Source of the DNA: JBBDWK01 sp040902885
GTDB taxonomy: Bacteria > Acidobacteriota > Terriglobia > Bryobacterales > Bryobacteraceae
DNA length: 35,774 nt
Assembly: GCA_040902885.1 (NCBI GenBank)
Contig: JBBDWK010000029.1
Location: forward strand, 1-35,774
Direction: 5' to 3'
Shown here in pieces: positions 24,458 to 31,621 of the stretch. The notes below the pieces were generated by a model. That model ran no database searches, was not told the DNA's origin, and saw only the letters and a list, made by a program, of their open reading frames with translations. How positions within the stretch are numbered: the stretch's first letter is position 1; every line of letters begins with the position of its first letter. The position numbers and the translations under genes are program-made.

Positions 24458-24486
24458 TTGACGCCCCGCCGCCCAGTGGATATGAT
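24458..24486 (+). promoter_or_regulatory. Strong sigma70-like promoter of tatA-tatC
   Basis: TTGACG (24458-24463), a 17-base spacer, then TATGAT (24481-24486). The predicted start site is near 24493, and a GGAGGG ribosome site lies before ATG 24518. The best-matching promoter in the window. Confidence 0.75.
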
Positions 24487-24517
24487 GGATTAGAAATTCC
24501 TGTTTGGAGGGAACTAG

Positions 24518-25024
24518 ATGGGTCCGCTGGGTTGGCAGGAGACGGTCTTCATCTTTGTCCTCGCGCTTCTCATTTTCGGGCCAAAGAAACTTCCGGAATT
24601 GGGCAAGACGATCGGCAAAGCCATGACCGAGTTCCGCCGTGCTTCGAACGAACTGAAGTCTACGTTCGATCGCGAAATGAATAGCCTGGAGCGGGAAAAC
24701 GAATCGCTGAAGGAAGTAACCAACAACTATCAGCTCGACACGTACAACTACGATTCTTCCTCTTACGATAGCGGGTCTAACCCCGACTATCCGTATGATT
24801 CCACCGCTACAGATCCGTCCACAGCAAGCGCATCCGCACCTCAGGGCGCCCAGTCGACAACAGCCGCGGTATCAGAAGCGAATCCTTCCGGGGGAACCGC
24901 TCCCGAAGGAACCGTAGCGCACACTGGAGTTCAGCCGGAAACGCCGGCCGAGCCGGTTGCGAGTAACGGCCACATCGCCACCTCTGAGCCGGACGTTGCA
25001 AAAGATCAGATCGTAAAGAGCTAG
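24518..25024 (+). CDS. tatA: Twin-arginine translocase subunit TatA/TatB-like
   Basis: 168 residues. One membrane helix (about 8-20), the FGPKKLPELGKTIGKA hinge and amphipathic helix (21-36), then a charged helix to about 70; this is the TatA/TatB pattern. After it comes a long Ser/Thr/Tyr/Pro-rich tail (about 75-168), with an NYDSSSYDSGS stretch, much longer than in E. coli TatA (89 residues). The family splits into TatA and TatB, and length alone leans to TatB. As the only copy here it may do both jobs. It sits one base before tatC. The Tat cargo in this window is the enolase-superfamily protein at 10.3 kb. Confidence 0.88.
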   Translation: MGPLGWQETVFIFVLALLIFGPKKLPELGKTIGKAMTEFRRASNELKSTFDREMNSLERENESLKEVTNNYQLDTYNYDSSSYDSGSNPDYPYDSTATDPSTASASAPQGAQSTTAAVSEANPSGGTAPEGTVAHTGVQPETPAEPVASNGHIATSEPDVAKDQIVKS

Positions 25025-25025
25025 A

Positions 25026-26198
25026 ATGTCGTCACCCGAAGATCCCAGGGGAGCGGAAGCTCCCCAGGGCGGGCCGCGTTTGGAAGACGTCGGCAGCGAG
25101 CGGGAAGCCGCTGCCGAGAATTCTGAGCCATCGGTCAGCTACGCCCCGACCACCGATAACTCATACGGCGATTACGAAGACCCGTACGCCTACGGAGAGT
25201 CCACTGCGGTCGCCGCAGTCGAGCAGGCCGGTCAGCCGGCTCCGCCCGTCCCCGCGGGCGGGTCCGGGGGGACGCCTCCGCCGCCTGATTCCGGCGCTGG
25301 CGACGACGAGGACGATGACGACGACGGCATGCTGCGCATGTCGTTTCTCGAGCATCTCGAAGAGCTTCGTAAGCGCCTCCTCCTGGCCTTGGCTGGGATC
25401 GGCGTAGCCTTCGCCGTCAGCCTCACTTTCGCCGAACGGCTCTACCTGATTGTGCAGGAGCCCGCCAAAGCGGCCCTGGAGCAGCTCGGTTCGCCCAATA
25501 CCGGCCTTACGCAGATCAGCCCGATGGAAGTCTTCCAGATTGTGTGGATGAAGCTTCCCGTTCTGACGGCCATTTTTCTGGCGTCTCCCTGGGTGCTCTA
25601 TCAGGTCTGGGCTTTCATCGCTCCTGGACTCTATAAAAAGGAACGCCGCTGGGCGGTGCCCTTCGTCATCAGCTCCGCGGGCCTCTTCATTCTGGGCGGC
25701 CTGTTTGCGTATAAGGTTGCCTTCCGCTTCGGCCTGACGTTTCTGCTCGGCATCGGGCAGGATTTGAACATCACGACGATGATCTCGGTGACCGAGTACT
25801 TCGATCTCTTCATCAACGTAATTCTCGGTATCGGCATCGTATTCGAGCTGCCCGTACTGATCTTCTTCCTGACGCTGCTTCGAATCGTGACTCCGGCATT
25901 CCTGATCCGCAACAGCCGGTACGCCATGTTGGGCATCGTCGCCCTGGCTGCCATCGTTACCCCGACCCCGGACGTCTTCAACCTGATGCTTTTCGCGACG
26001 CCCATGTGTATTCTGTTTTATGCTGGAGTGTTCGCCAGCTATCTGCTTACGCTGCATCGCGAAGAGAAGGCATTCCCCTGGGCGAAGGTGTTGTGCGGAA
26101 TCGGGATTGTGCTGCTCCTGCTCCTAGGGGTGGTATACCTCGCGATGGTGAAGTACGGGTACCAATTCGCGCCTCATTGGCCGTTTATAACCCAATAA
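25026..26198 (+). CDS. tatC: Twin-arginine translocase subunit TatC with acidic N-terminal extension
   Basis: 390 residues. The conserved TatC core starts near residue 106 (SFLEHLEELRKRLL, holding the glutamate that contacts signal peptides) and has six membrane helices, with FIAPGLYKKERRW between helices 2 and 3. In front is a hydrophilic extension of about 100 residues rich in Glu, Pro and Gly that ends in an acidic run (93-100, mainly Asp). TatC is usually about 250 residues. It binds twin-arginine signal peptides and forms the translocation site in the inner membrane. Co-transcribed with tatA from the promoter at 24458. In-frame starts near Met102 or Met105 are possible, but codon use continues smoothly upstream. 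Confidence 0.92.
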   Translation: MSSPEDPRGAEAPQGGPRLEDVGSEREAAAENSEPSVSYAPTTDNSYGDYEDPYAYGESTAVAAVEQAGQPAPPVPAGGSGGTPPPPDSGAGDDEDDDDDGMLRMSFLEHLEELRKRLLLALAGIGVAFAVSLTFAERLYLIVQEPAKAALEQLGSPNTGLTQISPMEVFQIVWMKLPVLTAIFLASPWVLYQVWAFIAPGLYKKERRWAVPFVISSAGLFILGGLFAYKVAFRFGLTFLLGIGQDLNITTMISVTEYFDLFINVILGIGIVFELPVLIFFLTLLRIVTPAFLIRNSRYAMLGIVALAAIVTPTPDVFNLMLFATPMCILFYAGVFASYLLTLHREEKAFPWAKVLCGIGIVLLLLLGVVYLAMVKYGYQFAPHWPFITQ

Positions 26199-26253
26199 GC
26201 AAATACCGTTCGACCGGCCTTTCGATGTAAGATCCGCTTTGCGGGTACTGTAA

Positions 26254-26469
26254 ATGGATCTGTACAAGGCGATTCGCGCCCTGCACGAAGAAAAGAAACG
26301 GCTGGAACAAGTGATAGCCTCTTTGGAGGAGCTGCAGAACGCCGAAGTGCCTGCGGATATCCGTCCCCGCCGGCGGGGACGGAAAAGCATGGACGCCGAA
26401 GCGCGGCGCGAGGTGTCCGAGCGGATGAAACGATACTGGGCCAACCGGCGGAAACAAGCAGGGACGTAA
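26254..26469 (+). CDS. Small basic coiled-coil protein, unknown function
   Basis: 71 residues. I do not recognise a named family. Residues 1-30 form a charged amphipathic helix (KAIRALHEEKKRLEQVIASLEEL), likely a coiled coil. Residues 38-44 are an AT-hook-like basic patch (RRRGRKS), and the C-terminal part (MDAEARREVSERMKRYWANRRKQ) is a second basic helix. The layout suggests a small nucleic-acid-binding protein that dimerises, possibly chromosome-associated; this is inference. Small proteins with an 'RRGRKSM...RMKxYWAxRR' block are, from memory, common in acidobacteria. No clear ribosome site. It ends 4 bases from the end of the convergent threonine aldolase gene. Confidence 0.65.
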   Translation: MDLYKAIRALHEEKKRLEQVIASLEELQNAEVPADIRPRRRGRKSMDAEARREVSERMKRYWANRRKQAGT

Positions 26470-26473
26470 AACT

Positions 26474-27556
26474 TTAAAAAGGGTTTCTCGGCGCCTCTGC
26501 GCCTCGGCGGTAAAGAGGTTTTGCCGCCACCTGCCGGAGCGCATCGAGGGCCAACTCGCAGAGCTCACGCGGGGCGTCGTAATGCGTTACCAGGCGCATC
26601 TCTCTCTCGTTGATCCCATTCATGAGCACGCCCCTGGCCCGCAGGCGGGCGCTGAACTCGGCGGTTGAAAGACCAGTGCCGGCGATGTCGAAGATCACAA
26701 TGTTGGTCTGGACGCGCGACGGATCTACCTGAATGCCGGACAGATCGCTCAGAGCCTCGGCCAGGAAACGGGCATTGGCATGGTCCGCCGCCAGCCGGCA
26801 GGGGTGCTGTTCCAGCGCGATCAGTCCCGCCGCCGCCAGCACACCCGCCTGCCGCATGCCGCCGCCCAGCCGTTTGCGGTACAGGCGCGCGCGCTCCATG
26901 TCGGCGGCCGTTCCGCAAAGGAGAGATCCAACCGGCGCGCCCAAAGCTTTCGACAGGCAGAACGTCACCGAATCGGCTTGCTCGACCACCTGCCGCACGG
27001 GCACGCCCAGATACTCGGCTGCGTTAAACACGCGCGCGCCGTCCATGTGAACCTTCAGGCCCAGTGCGTGGGCGCCGTCGCACAGCTCGCGGATCGCCTC
27101 CAGCGGATAGACGGTACCGCCGGCCATATTGTGCGTGTTCTCGATGGCGATTAAGCCCGTCGGCGCCCAGTGCGGCGACACCTTACGGATCTCGCCGCGC
27201 ACCGCGTCCCAGCGCAGGATGCCGTCTTCGGCGGGGATGGGTCTGGCGACGCAGCCCGAAAACCAGGCCATCATAGCCAGCTCATAGTTCAAGACGTGCG
27301 ACCGGGCCTCGCAGATGACCTCTTCACCGTGCCTGGTATGCAGTTTGACGCCGATGGTGTTGCCCATCGTTCCCGTGGGCAGGTAGACGGCGGCCTGCTT
27401 GCCAAGAAGCTCCGCGGCGCGCCGCTCCAGGCGGTTCACGGTAGGATCTTCGCCGTACACGTCGTCGCCGACCTCGGCTTCAGCCATCGCGCGGCGCATC
27501 TCGCCGGTGGGGCGCGTCACCGTATCGCTGCGAAGGTCGACCTGAATGTCCGTCAT
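26474..27556 (-). CDS. ltaE: Low-specificity L-threonine aldolase
   Basis: 360 residues. PLP enzyme that splits L-threonine or L-allo-threonine to glycine and acetaldehyde. The family start DLRSDTVTRPTGEMRRAM is followed by VGDDVYGEDPTVNRLE, the PLP phosphate loop TGTMGN (61-66), ENTHNMAGG (139-147), MDGARVFNAA (171-180) and the PLP lysine K203 in FCLSKALGAPVG. The last 15 residues (KPLYRRGAEAPRNPF) are encoded by a dispersed repeat and are not part of the usual family end. The start overlaps the hemW stop by ATGA, so both are one operon. Confidence 0.92.
   Translation of the reverse strand: MTDIQVDLRSDTVTRPTGEMRRAMAEAEVGDDVYGEDPTVNRLERRAAELLGKQAAVYLPTGTMGNTIGVKLHTRHGEEVICEARSHVLNYELAMMAWFSGCVARPIPAEDGILRWDAVRGEIRKVSPHWAPTGLIAIENTHNMAGGTVYPLEAIRELCDGAHALGLKVHMDGARVFNAAEYLGVPVRQVVEQADSVTFCLSKALGAPVGSLLCGTAADMERARLYRKRLGGGMRQAGVLAAAGLIALEQHPCRLAADHANARFLAEALSDLSGIQVDPSRVQTNIVIFDIAGTGLSTAEFSARLRARGVLMNGINEREMRLVTHYDAPRELCELALDALRQVAAKPLYRRGAEAPRNPF
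26481..26516 (-). repeat. Dispersed 'CGCCGAGGCGC' repeat, copy 2
   Basis: Read on the minus strand: TTACCGCCGAGGCGC, then AGAGGCGCCGAGAAACCC. It lies inside the 3' end of the threonine aldolase gene and codes for its last residues. Copy 1 is at 17894 and a weaker copy 3 at 35066. Confidence 0.75.
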
Positions 27557-28641
27557 ATGTGCAGGAACTCCTGAAAGACCTCATTAGACAGCAAAACGCC
27601 GCGCGATGTCAGGCGCAAACGGTCGCCGCTCCATTCGAGAAGCCCTCCTTCGACGAAATGCCGAACGTTTGTCTCGACTTGCAGGCGCTCGCTATCCGAG
27701 ACGCGAACGCCTTCGGAAAGCCGCAAGCTCACGAAGAAGCGCTCCTCCTCGTCCGCGGCAGGCAGCATTTCGCCGCGCGGCGACGCGGCGCGCTCGACGT
27801 ACTCGGCCGGAGACTCCACGTTTTGCCAGCGCATTCCTCCATCGAAAGAATGGGCATCGGCGCCGAAGCCGATGTAGGGCTCCAGCCGCCAGTACTTGAG
27901 ATTGTGGCGCGACTCGAAGCCAGGGCGGGCGAAGTTGGAGATCTCGTAACGGTGGACGCCGATGCCGGCGAGGCGCTCCACCGCCATCTCGTACAGGTCC
28001 GCTGTTAATTCTTCGGAAGGAACGTCGGAGGCTCCGAAGCGGGAGCCAGCCGCTAGAATCTCTCGGCCCAGACGGCTGTCCTCGTCGATCTCCAGCATAT
28101 ACACGGAGACGTGCGGGGCATCGAGACGCTCCACCCAGTCGAGCGACGCCTGCCAGGAGGCGGCGGTCTGGCCCGCGAGCCCGGCAATAAGATCGACATT
28201 GAAGTTCCCGATTCCGAGGCCCCGCAGAAGCTCGACCTCGCGCGCCACCTCTTCCGCGGAGTGGCGGCGGCCGGTGCGGCTAAGCTCGGCTGAAACGAAG
28301 GATTGGACGCCCAGGCTGACGCGATTCAGTCCGGCGGCGGCCCATGAACGTGCGCGATCCGCGGTAATGGTTCCGGGGGCGCATTCGAGCGTCGCCTCGA
28401 GCCAGGGGCGTCCGGGCACTCGCGAGAGGATGAATTCGAGAGCGGCGGGTTCCATGGAACTGGGCGTTCCCCCGCCCAAGTAGAGTGTCTCGGGGACCCA
28501 ACTCCACGGGTGGCGCTCCAGTTCCTGCTGCAGCGCAGCCGTGTAGCGAGCTTCCAGATCGCGGGGAAACACGCCTGAGGCGAAATTACAATAGGTGCAT
28601 TTTTGGGCGCAAAACGGGTAGGAAATATAGACGCCGGCCAC
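27553..28641 (-). CDS. hemW: Radical SAM heme chaperone HemW (HemN-like)
   Basis: 362 residues from GTG 28641. Radical SAM motif C11-x3-C15-x2-C18 in CAQKCTYCNF, then LYLGGGTPS (about 55-63), TLECAPGT, and RVSLGVQSF with VSVYMLEIDEDS, all typical of the HemN/HemW branch. It lacks the N-terminal extension and extra cysteine of true HemN, and its CxxxCxxCxF form is the HemW type, which inserts heme into respiratory proteins. A HemN C-terminal domain (WQNVESPAEYVERA onward) is present. Divergent from bshC with 62 bases between; first gene of the hemW-ltaE pair. Confidence 0.88.
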   Translation of the reverse strand: MAGVYISYPFCAQKCTYCNFASGVFPRDLEARYTAALQQELERHPWSWVPETLYLGGGTPSSMEPAALEFILSRVPGRPWLEATLECAPGTITADRARSWAAAGLNRVSLGVQSFVSAELSRTGRRHSAEEVAREVELLRGLGIGNFNVDLIAGLAGQTAASWQASLDWVERLDAPHVSVYMLEIDEDSRLGREILAAGSRFGASDVPSEELTADLYEMAVERLAGIGVHRYEISNFARPGFESRHNLKYWRLEPYIGFGADAHSFDGGMRWQNVESPAEYVERAASPRGEMLPAADEEERFFVSLRLSEGVRVSDSERLQVETNVRHFVEGGLLEWSGDRLRLTSRGVLLSNEVFQEFLHI

Positions 28642-28703
28642 TATTTTCCATCATATCGAATCTTTCGGGGGACGCCGTTCATCTGGTAACCTGAACCTTT
28701 CCC

Positions 28704-30281
28704 ATGGAATGCGCTTGTATCCGATACACCGACCTGCCGCACGCCACGCGCCTGTTCACGGATCTTGCATACCATTTCGACCGGGTCAGGACCTTCTATC
28801 CGTACTCGCCGCATGACGGCGCCTCTTTCCGCGAAGCCGCGGCCCGCATCAGCTTTCCTCCGGAACGCAGGGCTGCCATGGCGGCGGCGCTGCGCGAGCA
28901 GAACGGAGACAGCGCGGAATTGGACCTGCTCGCGCAGCCCGGAACGGTAGCCGTGGTCACCGGCCAGCAGGTCGGCCTCTTCTCCGGCCCGGCTTACACC
29001 ATATACAAAGCACTGACCGCGGCCAAGCTGGCCCGAGCGCTGTCCGCCCAGGGAATTCCGGCCGTACCGGTCTTCTGGCTGGCCACCGAGGACCATGACT
29101 TTGCCGAGGTGAATCACTGTTGGGTCTTCGATTCTTCGCACCATCCAGTGAAGTTAGAGGTGGACGGTTCGCAAGCGCCCGGACAGCCGGTGGGGGGCAT
29201 CCGTATGCCCGCTCCCCCGACGGCGGAGATGGCGGCGGCGCTCCAAGGGTTCCCATTTGGACAGGAGATCGCAGGCCTGGTTCAGGAGGCGTATGCCCCA
29301 GGGGCGAACCTGGGACAGGCCTTCGCCACGCTGCTCCGCAAGCTGCTGCCGAATTACGGTTTGCTGGTGGTGGACCCCATGCAGCCGGCCATGCGCGAAC
29401 TCGCTGCCGGACCCATACGGAGCGCGCTCGAAGTGGCGCCGGAGCTGACCTCGGAGGTTCTTGATCGGAATCAAGCGCTGGCGGCAGCCGGCTACCATGC
29501 TCAGGTTCACGTGGAGGCCCACACGGCATTCGTCTTCCTGCTGGAGAATAACCGGCGCGTGGCTTTGCGGCGCAATGGACGGGAGTATCTTGCCAACGGG
29601 CGGCGCTTCTCAACCGAAGAGCTGATGGAGCGTGCCGCAACGCTTTCCCCCAACGCCCTGCTGCGTCCGGTGGTGCAGGATGCGATCTTCCCCACGGTAG
29701 CCTACGTGGGAGGGCCGGCGGAACTGGCGTATCTGGCGCAGTCGGAGGTGATTTATAAAGCCATTCTGGGGCGTATGCCGGTGGCTATGCCTCGCAGCGG
29801 CTTCACCATGCTGGACTGGCGGACGCGGAAGCTCATCAAGCGCTACCGGCTGTCTCTGCAGGACGTCTTTCGCGGCAGCGAATTCCTGCGGGAGCGCATG
29901 GCCGAGATCCTGGTGCCGGAGCCTCTTGCACGAACGCTGGATGAGACCGAGACGGAGATCGCGCGGAGCCTGGAACGGTTATACGGAGAACTGGAGCGCT
30001 TCGACCCGACGCTGGCGGCCGCGCTAGCCACCAGCCGGCGCAAAATTACTTACCAGTTGGAGAAGATTGGCGCGAAGGTGGGGCGGGAAAGCCTGTCGCG
30101 TCACGAGCAGGCCGGTTCCGATGCGGAGTTCCTGGAGGCGTTGATCTATCCGCACAAGCACCTGCAGGAGCGCTTCTATTCCATCATCCCCCTGCTGGCC
30201 AAGCACGGTCCGGACTTGGTGGACCGGATCTACGAGAACGTTCGCCTGGACTGTCCGGACCACCAGTTGTTGATGGTGTGA
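28704..30281 (+). CDS. bshC: Putative cysteine ligase BshC (bacillithiol synthesis)
   Basis: 525 residues, the usual family length. It carries the BshC/YllA signature VVTGQQVGLFSGPAYTIYKALTAAKLA (85-110) and VPVFWLATEDHDFAEVNH (121-138), and a C-terminal coiled coil (about 390-480) ending in IYENVRLDCPDHQLLMV. BshC adds cysteine to GlcN-malate in the last step of bacillithiol synthesis in the cytoplasm. bshA and bshB are not in the window. The start has no clear ribosome site. It lies 3 bases before the serine hydrolase gene, likely co-transcribed. Confidence 0.93.
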   Translation: MECACIRYTDLPHATRLFTDLAYHFDRVRTFYPYSPHDGASFREAAARISFPPERRAAMAAALREQNGDSAELDLLAQPGTVAVVTGQQVGLFSGPAYTIYKALTAAKLARALSAQGIPAVPVFWLATEDHDFAEVNHCWVFDSSHHPVKLEVDGSQAPGQPVGGIRMPAPPTAEMAAALQGFPFGQEIAGLVQEAYAPGANLGQAFATLLRKLLPNYGLLVVDPMQPAMRELAAGPIRSALEVAPELTSEVLDRNQALAAAGYHAQVHVEAHTAFVFLLENNRRVALRRNGREYLANGRRFSTEELMERAATLSPNALLRPVVQDAIFPTVAYVGGPAELAYLAQSEVIYKAILGRMPVAMPRSGFTMLDWRTRKLIKRYRLSLQDVFRGSEFLRERMAEILVPEPLARTLDETETEIARSLERLYGELERFDPTLAAALATSRRKITYQLEKIGAKVGRESLSRHEQAGSDAEFLEALIYPHKHLQERFYSIIPLLAKHGPDLVDRIYENVRLDCPDHQLLMV

Positions 30282-30284
30282 TCC

Positions 30285-31502
30285 ATGAAGGCGATCCTGC
30301 TTCTTCCCGTTCTGGTCGCGCCGCTGGCCGCGCAATACTTCCCGCCGCCCGATGCGGAAGGCGGATGGAGAAAACCACATAGTAGGGAGGAAGCCAGGCG
30401 CGCGGCTGGCGTCGCCCCGGAGAAGCTCGACGCGGCGCTTGACTTCGTACAGCAGACCTCCAAGCACGGCGGACTCCTGGTGGCCAGGCGCGGCTGGCTG
30501 GTATACGAGCGCTACTTCGGAAAGGCCCACCGCGAGGCTGCTCCCAACAGCGGATCGGTTGGAAAAGCGTTCACCAGCCTCGCAGTTGGCATCCTTCTTC
30601 GCGAGCGCGCCGATCTGTTTCCCGATGCGCTCGAACAAAAAGTCTTCACGTCCGAATACTTTCCCGCTGAGATGTTCCCCCTGTCCGATCCAAACCGGGC
30701 AGATATCAAGCTGGGCCAGTTGCTGGCCATGACGGCCGGCATCCGCGGCAACAATCCAGGCTATATTCACGGGCAGAAAACAACCCTCGACCCGGCCGGT
30801 CCCGACGGCTGGCTGGCAATGCGCGACACCATGGCGTTCGGCCAGGAAGGCGGCCCTCTCAACACGAAGAGTTTATGGTGCGCACCGGGCGGGGGTTACT
30901 CGTATGCAAGCTCCTCCATTCATCTCGCGTCGGTTATGCTGCGCCACATGACGGGCCGGGAACTGGAAGACTACGTTCGCGAGAAGATCGGAAAACCGCT
31001 GGGCTGGGGCCGTTTCGGCTGGGGATATAAGAACAGGCTTTCCCATACCGCCGGCGCCGGCGGAATCGCGCTCCGTCCGCCGGATATGTTGCGCGCCGCC
31101 TACCTGCTTCTGCACAAGGGACGGTGGAAAGACAACCAGGTCGTGCCGGCGGATTACGTGGAAAAGTGCAGCCGGCCGTCGCCGTATAATCCGCACTTCC
31201 CTTACAGCCTGCAGTTCAACGTCAACGGCACGGGTTGGTACGCCGGCCTTCCTCGCGATGCCTTCTGGAAGACCGGCTCCGGCGGCTTCTGCATCTTCGT
31301 GGTTCCGTCGTTGGACCTGGTGGTTTATAAGATGGGCGGTCGCGACGACCAGTACGCCGCGGAGAACACCAGGATGCCCCCCGTGCCGGAATCGGTTTTT
31401 CGTTACGACGGATCGCGGGAGAAGTGGACCGGCACGGCTTCGCTCCCTTACGAAGAGACATACGCCGAAACGCTGCGGCTCGTCATCGCGGCTCTCCTGT
31501 AG
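30285..31502 (+). CDS. Exported serine hydrolase of the class C beta-lactamase fold
   Basis: 405 residues. A signal peptide (about 1-16, ILLLPVLVAPLAAQ) points to export. Penicillin-recognition motifs are visible: S91-V-G-K94 (SxxK), Y207-A-S209 in place of YxN, and KTGSGG near 328. The overall pattern matches Beta-lactamase-family serine hydrolases (esterases, D-aminopeptidases, PBP-like proteins) rather than a true beta-lactamase, since the second motif is YAS and the sequence differs widely. Substrate unknown. No functional link to bshC is evident beyond the 3-base spacing. Confidence 0.85.
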   Translation: MKAILLLPVLVAPLAAQYFPPPDAEGGWRKPHSREEARRAAGVAPEKLDAALDFVQQTSKHGGLLVARRGWLVYERYFGKAHREAAPNSGSVGKAFTSLAVGILLRERADLFPDALEQKVFTSEYFPAEMFPLSDPNRADIKLGQLLAMTAGIRGNNPGYIHGQKTTLDPAGPDGWLAMRDTMAFGQEGGPLNTKSLWCAPGGGYSYASSSIHLASVMLRHMTGRELEDYVREKIGKPLGWGRFGWGYKNRLSHTAGAGGIALRPPDMLRAAYLLLHKGRWKDNQVVPADYVEKCSRPSPYNPHFPYSLQFNVNGTGWYAGLPRDAFWKTGSGGFCIFVVPSLDLVVYKMGGRDDQYAAENTRMPPVPESVFRYDGSREKWTGTASLPYEETYAETLRLVIAALL

Positions 31503-31529
31503 TTTTTTAATTATTCCAGTAGATTCTCC

Positions 31530-31545
31530 GCGCTAAGTGTGATAT
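31530..31545 (+). promoter_or_regulatory. Element shared upstream of receptors B and C (copy B)
   Basis: CCGCTAAGTGTGATAT, 14 of 16 bases equal to 35142-35157 in front of receptor C, while flanking sequence is less alike. It lies 92 bases before the receptor B start. The GATAT part could be a -10 region or an operator half site; that is inference. Confidence 0.35.
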
Positions 31546-31621
31546 TTTTTTAATCACTTATCCAGTCAAAGCCAGAAATCTGTGCGGCTGGAGAAATTTA
31601 GAGTGACGGGGGACATCTTGC

